Positions 49,920 through 58,563 of a stretch of DNA of 64,000 nt are shown here, in pieces. Position numbers and translations under genes: made by a program. Position 1 is the stretch's first letter. The number at the start of each line of letters is the position of its first letter. Under the pieces are notes generated by a model. It was not told the origin of the DNA and did not search any database. It worked only from the letters and a program-made list of their open reading frames with translations. Origin of the DNA: Pelomonas candidula (lineage in GTDB: Bacteria > Pseudomonadota > Gammaproteobacteria > Burkholderiales > Burkholderiaceae_C); contig NZ_JBIGIC010000002.1 of the NCBI RefSeq assembly GCF_043555985.1, positions 310,001-374,000 on the forward strand, in the 5' to 3' direction.

Positions 49920-50782
49920 GCCGCCACCCGCGCATCGGCATAGCGTTGCGCCATCAACGCTTCCTCGAGGCTGGCCTGCACGGGCTGCGCCTCGGCGAAA
50001 GGACGCGTCGCGTGGGCCATGCGCACCTGCACGCGCCCGCCCTGCGGCTGCGCCTGCAGCACGTGGACGTGGCCGCTCAGCGCCTCGTAGTCAGCCGGCG
50101 CCAGCAGTGCCGTCCAGACCTTGCCTGCCGCACTGGCCAGCACGGCTTCGGGCGTCGTGTAGCTGACGAGGCGGCCCTGGCGCAGGATGGCCAGTTGCGA
50201 GGCCATGTTCTCGATGTCCGACACGATGTGCGTGGACACGATGACCAGCCGCTGCCGCCCCAGGTCGCCCAGCAAGTGACGGAAACGCAGCCGCTCCTCG
50301 GGGTCCAGACCTGCGGTGGGCTCGTCGACGATGAGCACGTCGGGGTCGTTCAACAGTGCCTGCGCGATGCCCAGCCGCTGGCGCATGCCGCCCGAAAAGC
50401 CGGCGGCCGGGCGGTGGGCCTGCTCGTGCAGGTTCACGAGTTCCAGCAACTGCTGCAGGCGCTGCCGGTCGCGCACGCCCTTCAGCGCGGCGAAGTACTG
50501 CAGGAACTCCAGCGCCGTCAGGTGCGGGTAGACGCCGAAGTCCTGCGGCAGATAGCCCAGGCGCCGGCGCATCAGCTCTGGCTTGGCGACGATGTCCTGC
50601 CCCTCCAGCAGCAGCCGCCCGCTCGTTGGCTTGCTGAGCGTGGCGAGCATCTGCATCAGCGTGCTCTTGCCCGCGCCGTTGTGGCCGATGAGACCCACGA
50701 CGCCGGGCGTGAGTTCCAGCGACACGCCGTCCACGGCGTTGAGTTTTCCGAAGGTCTTGACGACGTTTTGAATCTGCAGCAC
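49916..50782 (-). CDS. ABC exporter ATPase subunit
   Basis: 288 residues from GTG 50782, chosen because a perfect AGGAGG lies five bases upstream. Walker A GHNGAGKST, signature FSGGMRQR and Walker B VLIVDEPTAGLDPEERLRF are all intact. The domain is the CcmA/DrrA-type of drug and multidrug exporters. The C-terminal 70 residues (YTTPEAVLASAAGKVW...) form a small extra domain. Confidence 0.9.
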   Translation of the reverse strand: MLQIQNVVKTFGKLNAVDGVSLELTPGVVGLIGHNGAGKSTLMQMLATLSKPTSGRLLLEGQDIVAKPELMRRRLGYLPQDFGVYPHLTALEFLQYFAALKGVRDRQRLQQLLELVNLHEQAHRPAAGFSGGMRQRLGIAQALLNDPDVLIVDEPTAGLDPEERLRFRHLLGDLGRQRLVIVSTHIVSDIENMASQLAILRQGRLVSYTTPEAVLASAAGKVWTALLAPADYEALSGHVHVLQAQPQGGRVQVRMAHATRPFAEAQPVQASLEEALMAQRYADARVAA

Positions 50783-50948
50783 GGCCGCCTCCTGTCTTGC
50801 GATGGCTCGCAGGTTAGGCAGCGGGCGCTGAGCCTCAAACACGCTTCCGACGGACCGCAGGGGGCGCGGCTCAGGCGGTCGAAAGCAAGGCTTGGGCGAC
50901 GCTGAGCAAGTCCCCGCGATGCGGCGCGCCCGGCTTGGGATGGACTGC

Positions 50949-50995
50949 AAGGCGCAAACCGCAGTCATAGCTTGGCTATGGCGAGGATTTGCAAC
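50949..50995 (-). repeat. Dispersed ~47-bp hairpin repeat, family 2, copy 3 (inverted)
   Basis: Read on the minus strand it begins GTTGCAAATCCTCGCC and ends GGTTTGCGCCTT, with hairpin CATAGC/GCTATG (loop CAA). The paired changes from CGTAGC/GCTACG of copy 2 keep the stem. It lies in the 259-bp gap between the ABC ATPase gene and the NAGPA-domain gene. Confidence 0.75.
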
Positions 50996-51041
50996 GCCGC
51001 GGGCCGCCCAAAGCGGGATGCGCCGCGCGCGAGGGACTTGT

Positions 51042-51752
51042 TCAGCGTTGCCCTGACTCGGTCACGCCGAACAGCGGCCCCAGCTCGTGCAGGTGGTCGT
51101 TCCGACCCAGCCGGGGCGACCAGAGGCTGGACACGGCACCGTCGAGGTAGAGCGCATCCTGGCAGTGCAGCTCGTCGAGAAAGAAGCTAGCGAACTCGTG
51201 GAAAGTGACAGGCCGCTCGCTGATGACGAACACCACCTGCCCACCCTGCGCGCAGACGCCGTTGCGGATGTAGCGTGACGCCGAGGACGGGCGGAAGGCC
51301 GGGTGGATCTGGCCGTGCTTCAGCAGCAGCGGGCCGGACTGCGTGGCCAGCCGCACGCCGTCGTGCGCGGCCGCCGCGTAGTCCGCTGCATCGGCGACAT
51401 GCGCTCCGGTCGCGTCGATGAAGAACACGCCGTTGGGCTTCAGGAAGAAGTTGCCCTGGCCGTCAGCCAGGTTCAGCGGCGACAGCTCACGGCCGTCGAT
51501 GACGAGCAGGCCCACGGGGGCCGCGTCGGCGTGGTACATGCCGGCATTCATGCCGAAGGTCAGCGTCTTGCCCTGGGCCTTCTGCCAGGCGGCGAGCCGG
51601 TCCAGGCGACGCAGCGGCTGGCCCTTGTCGTCCTGCCAGAAGAGCTCCAGCCTGGCGACGTCGACGCGCACGACGGTGAACAGGCCGTTGCCCTGCGCCT
51701 TGGCGGCAAAGCCCGCGAACGCGAGCGCCAACGCGAACAGCCGCCGCTTCAT
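51042..51752 (-). CDS. Exported NAGPA/DUF2233-type phosphodiester glycosidase-like protein
   Basis: 236 residues, signal peptide MKRRLFALALAFAGFAAKAQ. The NAGPA domain has FGMNAGMYHADAAPVGLLVIDG, NLADGQGNFFLKPNG, and DALYLDGAVSSLWSP with likely catalytic Asp. Such proteins cut phosphodiester-linked sugars in mammals, and in bacteria act on envelope glycopolymers; the substrate is unknown here. Start overlaps the DUF3820 stop (ATGA). Confidence 0.85.
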   Translation of the reverse strand: MKRRLFALALAFAGFAAKAQGNGLFTVVRVDVARLELFWQDDKGQPLRRLDRLAAWQKAQGKTLTFGMNAGMYHADAAPVGLLVIDGRELSPLNLADGQGNFFLKPNGVFFIDATGAHVADAADYAAAAHDGVRLATQSGPLLLKHGQIHPAFRPSSASRYIRNGVCAQGGQVVFVISERPVTFHEFASFFLDELHCQDALYLDGAVSSLWSPRLGRNDHLHELGPLFGVTESGQR

Positions 51753-51967
51753 CGCCGCACACCCCGCAGCGGCTGCAGCAGGCCGCGCAGGTCGTTGTGG
51801 TCCAGCTCGTACATCAAGGCCAGCAACCGCCCGATCTGGCCCTTGGGAAAGCCTTCGCGTGCGAACCAGCCCAGGTAGTTGCCAGGCAGGTCGGCCAGCA
51901 GCGTGCCCTCGTGCTTGCCGAAGGGCATCTGGGTCGTGACGAGCTTGAGGAGGTCTTCCGGGTCCAT
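51749..51967 (-). CDS. DUF3820-family small protein
   Basis: 72 residues. MPFGKHEGTLLADLPGNYLGWFAREGFPKGQIGRLLALMYEL is the DUF3820 core, with conserved Gly-Lys-His and Trp. In other bacteria DUF3820 is associated with exonuclease-like proteins, but this one stands alone. Cytosolic. Coupled to the NAGPA gene by ATGA. Confidence 0.85.
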   Translation of the reverse strand: MDPEDLLKLVTTQMPFGKHEGTLLADLPGNYLGWFAREGFPKGQIGRLLALMYELDHNDLRGLLQPLRGVRR

Positions 51968-51986
51968 CGCCGCAGTGTGCCGTGAA

Positions 51987-53273
51987 CTACCTGAAGATGG
52001 CCGGGTACTGCAGCCGGTACCAGTCGACGATCTCGTCGTGGCCCAGCGTCAGGAACTCCCTGAGGCGCGGCACGGCGAGCAGGCCCAGCACGCACGCCGC
52101 CATCCCCAGCCCCCAGGCCGTGTAGACCCGTGCGATGTCGTGCCGCGCCAGCGCCAAACCAACCAGCGCCGGGCCGATGGCGCCGGCGATCTGCGTGGTC
52201 ATCGCGCCCGCAGCGAACATCCGGACCCGGTAGGACTGCGGAATCGCCAGCGCACGGTGCGTCGCCCCCACCAGACCCATGGCCGCATTGCAGAAGCCCG
52301 CCGCCACCAGCCCGAGCACCATGGGCCACGGCGACACGGCGAGCCCGACGGCCGCCAGCGCCAGGCCCTCGGCCAGACCCAAGCCGACGCGGACGCGGTA
52401 GCGGCCGAAGCGCTCCACCAGCATCTGCGATCCGAAGACGCTGCCGAGCAGCGCACCCGTCGACAGCGCCCCCAGGCAGATGCCCAGCCAGCCGCCCTGT
52501 GCTCCCAGCGACTGCACCTTGAGAGGAATCAGCAGCCCGACGGCCGGGCCCTGGAAGATCCAGACCGCGAAGTTCACGACGGTCCAGCCACGCTCCATCG
52601 GCATGAGCCATTTGGCCGCCAGCCCGGCGCGCAGGTCGCGCCACCAGGCAGGCACGCTGTTTCGCCTGGCCGCAACGACCGTCGTGCGTGGGATGCGCGA
52701 CGCCGTCAGCGCGCCGAGCGCCAGCAACCCACCGTAGACACAGAGGCTGCCGGTGACGCCCGCGGCGCCGATGGCCAGCCCCGCCAGCAGCGGCCCCAGG
52801 ATGCCGCTGACCGCCTGCGTCGTCTTGCGCAGGCGGATCGCCGCCGGCAACTGCGCCAGCGGCATCAGCTCGGTCAGCACCGCGTCGCGCGCCGGGTCCA
52901 CGAACGCGGAGGCCAGCACCTGCAAGACCGCCAGCACGACGAGCGCAGCCAGGCTGAACACGCCGGCGAACGACAGCCCCGCCTGCGCCGCTGCCACCAG
53001 GCACAGGCAGACCAGGCCCCAGGTGATCTGCCGAGGCTTGCAGAGCCGGTCGCCGAACGGCGAAGCGGCCGGCGCGGCGATGAAGGTCGCCACGGCCAGC
53101 GTGACACCGAAGGCCGCCAGCGCCGAGGCCCCGCCGCTGCTGGTGATCCACCACGGCAGGATGACCAGCGCGCTCAGCTCGGCGAGGCGGACGAGGAAGT
53201 CCGTCAGCAGCACCGCACGCAGCGCCGGGTGCCAACGAAGCAGGTCACGGACCTCCGCCGGAACGCCGATCAC
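51987..53273 (-). CDS. Major facilitator superfamily transporter
   Basis: 428 residues from GTG 53273, which overlaps the kdpE stop as GTGA; an ATG 14 codons upstream lies inside kdpE. Twelve hydrophobic segments, N-terminal LLTDFLVRLAELSALVILPWWI and a second half with LGICLGALSTGALLGSV; the central linker is charged. It is of the drug/metabolite-exporter (EntS-like) type. Its translation coupling to a potassium-sensing response regulator is unusual. Confidence 0.85.
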   Translation of the reverse strand: MIGVPAEVRDLLRWHPALRAVLLTDFLVRLAELSALVILPWWITSSGGASALAAFGVTLAVATFIAAPAASPFGDRLCKPRQITWGLVCLCLVAAAQAGLSFAGVFSLAALVVLAVLQVLASAFVDPARDAVLTELMPLAQLPAAIRLRKTTQAVSGILGPLLAGLAIGAAGVTGSLCVYGGLLALGALTASRIPRTTVVAARRNSVPAWWRDLRAGLAAKWLMPMERGWTVVNFAVWIFQGPAVGLLIPLKVQSLGAQGGWLGICLGALSTGALLGSVFGSQMLVERFGRYRVRVGLGLAEGLALAAVGLAVSPWPMVLGLVAAGFCNAAMGLVGATHRALAIPQSYRVRMFAAGAMTTQIAGAIGPALVGLALARHDIARVYTAWGLGMAACVLGLLAVPRLREFLTLGHDEIVDWYRLQYPAIFR

Positions 53274-53953
53274 GCCTTCAGCCGGTAGCCCACGCCCGCT
53301 TCCGTCACCAGCCACTGCGGCCGGTTGGGGTCGGCCTCCAGCTTCTTGCGCAGATTGGCCATGTGCACGCGCACGTAGTGCACGTCCTCGGCATGGCCCG
53401 GCCCCCAGACAGCCTTGAGCAGATGCTGGTGCGTCAGCACGCGGCCGGGCTGCGTGGCCAGCTCCTGCAGCAACCGGTACTCGATGGGTGTGAGGTGCAG
53501 TTCCTCGTCACCGCGCCGCACGGTGCGCAGCGCGCGGTCCACGGCGATGTCGCCGAAGCGCAGCACGGGGTCGGCCTCGCCGGCGCCACCGCGGCGGCGC
53601 AGCTGCACGCGCACGCGGGCCAGCAGCTCGGCCACGCCAAAGGGCTTGACGAGGTAGTCATCGGCGCCGGCGTCCAGCGCCTGCACCTTGCGCTCCTCGC
53701 CCTCACGGGCCGACAGCACGAGCACCGGCGCCTGCGACCAGCCGCGGAACTCGCGGATGAAATCCAGCCCGTCGCCGTCCGGCAGGCCCAGGTCCAGCAC
53801 GACCAGCTCGGGCCGACGCGTGGCCGCATCGATGAGGCCGCGCTGCAGCGTGGCGGCCTCGAACACCTCCAGGCCCTCGCTCTCCAGCGCCATGCGCACG
53901 AACCGGCGGATTTCCGGCTCATCCTCGATCATCAACACGCGTGCGGCGCTCAC
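53270..53953 (-). CDS. kdpE: Potassium-responsive response regulator KdpE
   Basis: 227 residues. The receiver domain has the acidic pocket (EDE at 10-12), phosphoacceptor Asp54 and Lys in LVKPFG; an OmpR-type winged helix follows (LHLTPIEYRLLQELATQPGRVLTHQHLLKAVWG). It activates kdp operon transcription at low potassium. The start overlaps the kdpD stop (ATGA). The stop overlaps an MFS gene. Confidence 0.94.
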   Translation of the reverse strand: MSAARVLMIEDEPEIRRFVRMALESEGLEVFEAATLQRGLIDAATRRPELVVLDLGLPDGDGLDFIREFRGWSQAPVLVLSAREGEERKVQALDAGADDYLVKPFGVAELLARVRVQLRRRGGAGEADPVLRFGDIAVDRALRTVRRGDEELHLTPIEYRLLQELATQPGRVLTHQHLLKAVWGPGHAEDVHYVRVHMANLRKKLEADPNRPQWLVTEAGVGYRLKA

Positions 53954-56643
53954 TCGGGCTTCTCCAGGGGCGGTTGGCCGAGCGGCAGCTCGATGCGGAC
54001 ACAGGCGCCGCCCGTCGCCACATTGTGGGCGCTGATGCGGCCGCCGTGCGCCTCGACGATGGCCTTGCAGATGGCCAGGCCCAGGCCCACGCCGGGCGTG
54101 GCGCTCTCGCGGTTGCCGCGCTCGAACTTGTCGAACAGTTGGGCCTCGCGGCCGGCGGGGAAGCCGGGGCCGCTGTCGATCACGTCGATCTCGATGAAGT
54201 GCCCCGCGGTGCGCGCACCGATGCGGACGGGGCCGTCGGTGTACTTGGCCGCGTTCTCCAGCAGGTTGACGAGCACGCGCTCGATGAGCACGGCGTCAAG
54301 CTCAACCAGTGGCAGCTCGGCAGGCAGCTCCACGGCCACCTCGCGACCGGCCAGCACCTCGTCCAGGTTCGCCAGCGCGCTGCCCACCACTTCCTGCAGC
54401 GGCAGCCACTGGCGGTTGAGCTGCACGGTGCCGGACTGCAGCCTCGCCATGTCCAGCAGGTTGGCGACCAGCGCGCTCATGCGCAGCGCCGAGCGGCGCA
54501 TCGCGTCGGCGACGTCCGCCTGCTGGGGCTGCAGCGTCGTCAGCTTCAGCGCGTCGGCCAGCCCCACCAGCGCCGCCAGCGGTGTGCGCAGGTCGTGCGA
54601 GATGGCCGTCAGCAGCGAGTTGCGCAGCCGCTCGCTCTCGATCTGCAGCGTGCTCTGCTGCGCCACCTCGATGTAGTGGATGCGCTCCAGCGAGATGGCC
54701 AGCAGCGCGGCGCAGGTGTCCAGCAGCTCGCGCTCGTCAGGCAGCCAGCGCCGGCCCTGGCTGTCCACCGCCAGCACGCCACGCAGCCGCATGGGTGCGG
54801 TCAGCGGCAGCATCAGGCAGGGGCTGGCAGGCAGCGTGTCGGTGCCCTGCCCGGCCGGTTGGGCATGGTCGAAGGCCCATTGCGCGACGCCCAGGTCAGG
54901 CTCGGCGCTGCCCGCGCCCGGCACCGGCAGCAGGGCCAGCACCTCGCGGCCGGGTGTCGCCCCCAGCGGTGGCGCCAGCACGGCCGAGGCGACGCCGAAC
55001 TCGGCGCGCAGGAAGCGCGTACCGATCTCCGCCACCTGCTCCGGCACCAGCGCGGCGCCGAGGTCACGCGACATCGCATACAGCCCGCGCACGCGGCGCT
55101 CACGCTCCTGCGCTGCCCGCGCCTGTGCCTTCAACCCGGCCGCCAGCTGTCCGATGACCAGGCCCACCAGCAGCAGCACGGCGAAGGTGACGAGGTACTG
55201 CGCATCGCCGACCGCGAACGACCAGCGCGGCTCAACGAAGAAGAAATCGAACGCCCCGACACCCAGCAGCGCCGCCAGCGCCGCCGGCGCCCGCCCGAAG
55301 CGCAGCGCGATGCCGACGACGTTGAGCAGGTAGAGCATCGCGATGTTGGTGACCGCGATGACCTCGAACAGCAGCGCGGCCAGGCCTGTGGTCAGCCCCA
55401 CGCCGACAAGCGCCGCCGCATGGCCACGCAGCGCCTGCGGCGACAGCAGGCCGCGCGGCATGCGGGGCGGCGGCTCGGCGTCGCGGGCAGCCGTGGGCAA
55501 GGCCACCTGCAGCACGTCCAGCTCCTCGGCCAGCCGGTTCAGCGCCTCGGCCAGCGCGGGCCGCCCCGGCCAGCGCCAGGCCCGCTCGCGGCGGCCGACG
55601 ACGAGCCGGGCCAGGTTGTGCTCCCGCGCATAGCCCACCAGCGCCGGCCCCACCTCGGGGGCCGACAGCACCGCCGTGCGCGCACCCAGGCTCTGCGCCA
55701 GCTCCAGCGTGCGCTGCACGCGCTGGCGATCGGCCTCGCCCAGCGCACGGGCGGTCTGCACATGCACGGCATGCCATTCCAGCCCCAGCTGCTGGGCCAG
55801 CCGGGCGGCGCTGCGCACCACCTTGTCGCTGGCGGCACCCGGGCCCACGCAGGCCAGCAGCGACTCGCGGTTGGGCCAGACGACGCCCTGGGCCAGCGGC
55901 GCGTGCTCGCGCCGGTAGGCCTGCATCTGGTCATCCACACGGTCGGCCGTGCGGCGCAACGCCAGCTCGCGCAAGGCCAGCAGGTTGCCCTTGCGGAAGA
56001 AGTTCCTGGCCGCGCGCTCGGCCTGTGCCGGCAGGTAGACCTTGCCTTCCTTGAGCCGCTGCAGCAGCTCGTCCGGAGGCAGGTCCACGACGACGACCTC
56101 GTCGGCCTCGTCGAAGACCTTGTCCGGCAGCGTCTCCCAGACGCGTATGCCGGTGATGCCGCCGACGACATCGTTCAGGCTCTCCAGGTGCTGCACGTTC
56201 AGCGTCGTCCAGACCTCGATGCCGGCCTCGCGCAACTCCTGGGCGTCCTGCCAGCGCTTGGCATGGCGCGAGCCCGGGGCATTGGTGTGCGCCAGCTCGT
56301 CCAGCAGCAGCACGCCGCTCGGCTGGCCGGAGCTCCACGCCAACGCGGCGTCGAGGTCGAACTCCTTCAGCGTCTGGGCGCGGTGGGCCACGTCCTTCAG
56401 CGGCAGCCGCGGCAGGTCGCGGGCGACGGCTTCGGTGTCGATGCGGCCGTGCGTCTCCACGACGCCGACGATCACCGCCCGCCCCTGAGCCTGGGCCGCG
56501 TGCGCGGCCGCCAGCATCGCAAAGGTCTTGCCGACACCGGCATTCGCGCCGAAGAAGATCTTCAGCCGGCCTCGCCGCGCAGCGGCTTCGTCACGCTGGA
56601 CCTTGGCCAGCAGCGCATCGGGGTCGGGTCTGCAGTCGGTCAT
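53950..56643 (-). CDS. kdpD: Potassium sensor histidine kinase KdpD
   Basis: 897 residues. The N-terminal KdpD domain has Walker A GANAGVGKT at 32-40 and DELAHTNAPGSRHAKRWQD; a universal-stress-like domain follows (VGRRERAWRWPGRPAL). Four membrane segments (about 410-510), a GAF-like part and the kinase core with ISHDLRTPLAALVG and LLENAAKYTDGP come last. The start is 27 codons of Met-Thr-Asp-Cys-Arg-Pro before the Walker domain. Upstream lies a 171-bp gap with a family 1 repeat. Confidence 0.95.
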   Translation of the reverse strand: MTDCRPDPDALLAKVQRDEAAARRGRLKIFFGANAGVGKTFAMLAAAHAAQAQGRAVIVGVVETHGRIDTEAVARDLPRLPLKDVAHRAQTLKEFDLDAALAWSSGQPSGVLLLDELAHTNAPGSRHAKRWQDAQELREAGIEVWTTLNVQHLESLNDVVGGITGIRVWETLPDKVFDEADEVVVVDLPPDELLQRLKEGKVYLPAQAERAARNFFRKGNLLALRELALRRTADRVDDQMQAYRREHAPLAQGVVWPNRESLLACVGPGAASDKVVRSAARLAQQLGLEWHAVHVQTARALGEADRQRVQRTLELAQSLGARTAVLSAPEVGPALVGYAREHNLARLVVGRRERAWRWPGRPALAEALNRLAEELDVLQVALPTAARDAEPPPRMPRGLLSPQALRGHAAALVGVGLTTGLAALLFEVIAVTNIAMLYLLNVVGIALRFGRAPAALAALLGVGAFDFFFVEPRWSFAVGDAQYLVTFAVLLLVGLVIGQLAAGLKAQARAAQERERRVRGLYAMSRDLGAALVPEQVAEIGTRFLRAEFGVASAVLAPPLGATPGREVLALLPVPGAGSAEPDLGVAQWAFDHAQPAGQGTDTLPASPCLMLPLTAPMRLRGVLAVDSQGRRWLPDERELLDTCAALLAISLERIHYIEVAQQSTLQIESERLRNSLLTAISHDLRTPLAALVGLADALKLTTLQPQQADVADAMRRSALRMSALVANLLDMARLQSGTVQLNRQWLPLQEVVGSALANLDEVLAGREVAVELPAELPLVELDAVLIERVLVNLLENAAKYTDGPVRIGARTAGHFIEIDVIDSGPGFPAGREAQLFDKFERGNRESATPGVGLGLAICKAIVEAHGGRISAHNVATGGACVRIELPLGQPPLEKPE

Positions 56644-56669
56644 GACAGGCCGGAGAAACGGAAGCGTTT

Positions 56670-56800
56670 CGGGCCGAGCGCCGGGCCGCTCCCAAGCCGG
56701 CCCGCCGGGCGATGTGAGAGCGGCTCACTGCCGCAAGCATCGCCGTCCCCTTGGGGGACCGACCAGGCTAGCCGGCGTTCAGCCAGGCGAGATTGGGCGA
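56670..56800 (+). repeat. Dispersed ~130-bp intergenic repeat, family 1, copy C
   Basis: Lies between corA and kdpD. Reads CGGGCCGAGCGCCGGGCCGC, then GAGAGCGG-CTCACTG-CCGCAAGC (a weaker hairpin than in copy B), a CCTTGGGGGACC block and an outer arm CTAGCC/AGGCGAG. It probably gives RNA structure upstream of the sensor genes. Confidence 0.78.
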
Positions 56801-56814
56801 GCGGTCGCCTCATC

Positions 56815-57786
56815 TCACAGCCATCCGAGTCGCCTGAAGCGCCAGTACAGGGCCCCGCTGACGACAGCGATCGCACCCAGCGCCATCGGGTAGCCGAAGG
56901 CCCATTTCAGCTCGGGCATCTTCTCGAAGTTCATGCCCCAGATGCCGGCCAGCGCGGTGGACGCCGCGAAAATGGCCGCCCAGGCAGCCAGCCGCTTGGT
57001 GACGAGGGATTCGTCGATGGTGACCAGCGTCAGGTTGACCTGCGTCGCCGCGATGATGGTTTCGCGCGCCGCGTCGATGCTGGCCTGGATGCGCAGCAGG
57101 TGGTCGTAGACGTCGCGGAAGTAGTCCTGCATCGCCATGCAGACGCCGGGCACCCGGCCGCCGTGCAGCTTGGACGTCACTTCCAGCAGCGGCGTCACGG
57201 CATGGCGCAGCGTGGCAAGGCGCTGCTTGAGGCCGAAGAGCTGCTGCACGATGGCCTGGCGGTCCTGGCCGGCCTGGAACATCGACGCCTCCAGCCGTTC
57301 CAGTTCGGCCTCGACCTCATCGATGAGCGGGAAGTAGCGGTCCACGACCGCATCCATCAACGCGTAGAACACGAACCCCGGCCCCAGGCGCAGCAGGTGA
57401 GGTTCGCGCTCGGCCCGGCCACGCACGCCGAGGAAGCCCTGGTCGCTGCGGTGGCGCACCGACACGACGAAGCGCGGGCCGACGAAGACATGCACCTCGC
57501 CGACGCGCAGTTCGCCGTCGGCGCCGGCCTCCAGCAGATGCATGGCGGCGAACAGCAGGTCGCCGTACTCCTCCACCTTGGGCCGCTGGTGGCCCTTGCG
57601 GGCGTCCTCCACGGCCAGCGGCGGCAGGTTCAGCTCGCGCTGCAGCCGGGTGAGCTCGTCGTCGCTCGGGTCGCGCAGCGCGATCCAGGCGAAGCCCGCG
57701 CGGGACGCGAGCGCCTCGGCCACGCCATCCAGGCCCGGCTCGGCCACGACACGGCCATCGTCGTACAGGGCGCTGTTGATCAGCAT
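56815..57786 (-). CDS. corA: CorA-family Mg2+/Co2+ transporter
   Basis: 323 residues from ATG 57786. The N-terminal cytosolic funnel is acidic/helical; two C-terminal membrane helices flank the GMNFEKMPE signature (GMN at about 288). The final cytosolic end RFRRLGWL is basic. It moves Mg2+ passively, or Co2+/Ni2+. Its position between kdpC and kdpD is unusual and places it in the potassium transcription unit. Confidence 0.93.
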   Translation of the reverse strand: MLINSALYDDGRVVAEPGLDGVAEALASRAGFAWIALRDPSDDELTRLQRELNLPPLAVEDARKGHQRPKVEEYGDLLFAAMHLLEAGADGELRVGEVHVFVGPRFVVSVRHRSDQGFLGVRGRAEREPHLLRLGPGFVFYALMDAVVDRYFPLIDEVEAELERLEASMFQAGQDRQAIVQQLFGLKQRLATLRHAVTPLLEVTSKLHGGRVPGVCMAMQDYFRDVYDHLLRIQASIDAARETIIAATQVNLTLVTIDESLVTKRLAAWAAIFAASTALAGIWGMNFEKMPELKWAFGYPMALGAIAVVSGALYWRFRRLGWL

Positions 57787-57790
57787 GCGA

Positions 57791-57925
57791 TCAGGGTCGA
57801 GGTCTTGAACATCGGGGCATCCTCGCACGAGCGCGGCGCCGGGCCTGGGACGCCATCAGCACCCAGGCCACCGCCAGCGGCAACGCGACGGCACCGAGGG
57901 CCAGCAGCGCGTGCAGATCGTCCAT
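57791..57925 (-). CDS. Small membrane protein between kdpC and corA
   Basis: 44 residues from ATG 57925, 7 bp after the kdpC stop: MDDLHALLALGAVALPLAVAWVLMA is a single membrane helix, and then a short basic tail (ARRRARARMPR). The ribosome site is only GAGCGGG. It could be a real small subunit or a chance frame; there is no homologue I recognise. Its stop is 5 bp upstream of the corA ATG. Confidence 0.4.
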   Translation of the reverse strand: MDDLHALLALGAVALPLAVAWVLMASQARRRARARMPRCSRPRP

Positions 57926-57931
57926 GCCCGC

Positions 57932-58549
57932 TCAATGAGACGCGTCCAGCGCCAGGTTGAGCGCCAGCACGTTCACGCGCGCTTCGCCGATGAAGCCCAG
58001 CCAGCGGCCTTCGGTGTGCTGCTCGACCAGCGCCTTCACACGCTCGACCGGCAGGCCGCGAGCGCGCGCCACACGGGTCACCTGGTAGTCGGCCGCGGCG
58101 CGGCTGATGTGCGGGTCCAGTCCGCTGGCGGACGTGGTCACGAGGTCCACGGGCACCGGTGCCGTGTTGCCCGGGTCGGCGGCACGCAGCGCCTCGATGC
58201 GGCCCTTGACGGCATCGGACAGCGCCGGCGCGGTCGGCGCCAGGTTGGAGCCCGACGAGTTGGCGGCGTTGTAGGGCATGGGGCCGGTGGCTGACGGGCG
58301 GCTCCAGAAGTGGCCGGGGTCGGCGAAGGTCTGGCCGATCAGCATCGAGCCAACCGGCTTGCCGTCCTTCAGCACCAGGCTGCCGTTGGCCTCGTGGGGG
58401 AAAAGCGTCTGGGCCAGACCGGTCACGACCAGCGGGTAGGCCAGGCCGGTGACGAGGGACAGCACGACGAAGATCGTCAGCGCGGGCCGCCACAACGGCA
58501 CCTCGGGTGCGGCCGCCGACGGGGCGGGAGTGGAGAGTGTGGTGCTCAT
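57932..58549 (-). CDS. kdpC: Potassium-transporting ATPase subunit KdpC
   Basis: 205 residues from ATG 58549. One membrane helix near residues 27-47, then the periplasmic domain with KPVGSMLIGQTFADPGHFWSRPSATGPMPYNAANSSGSNL, the KdpC signature. It helps assemble KdpFABC and bind potassium. The porin gene lies between it and kdpB. Confidence 0.95.
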   Translation of the reverse strand: MSTTLSTPAPSAAAPEVPLWRPALTIFVVLSLVTGLAYPLVVTGLAQTLFPHEANGSLVLKDGKPVGSMLIGQTFADPGHFWSRPSATGPMPYNAANSSGSNLAPTAPALSDAVKGRIEALRAADPGNTAPVPVDLVTTSASGLDPHISRAAADYQVTRVARARGLPVERVKALVEQHTEGRWLGFIGEARVNVLALNLALDASH

Positions 58550-58563
58550 CGCGAGGCTCCTGT

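Noticed and set aside
53941..57960. A 1339-codon open frame on the plus strand opposite kdpE, kdpD and corA, and similar long frames elsewhere (for example 59238-61520 and 31653-33815)
   Set aside because: They are antisense shadows of clear genes in very G/C-rich DNA; their translations are Arg/Gln/His/Ala-rich and match no family.
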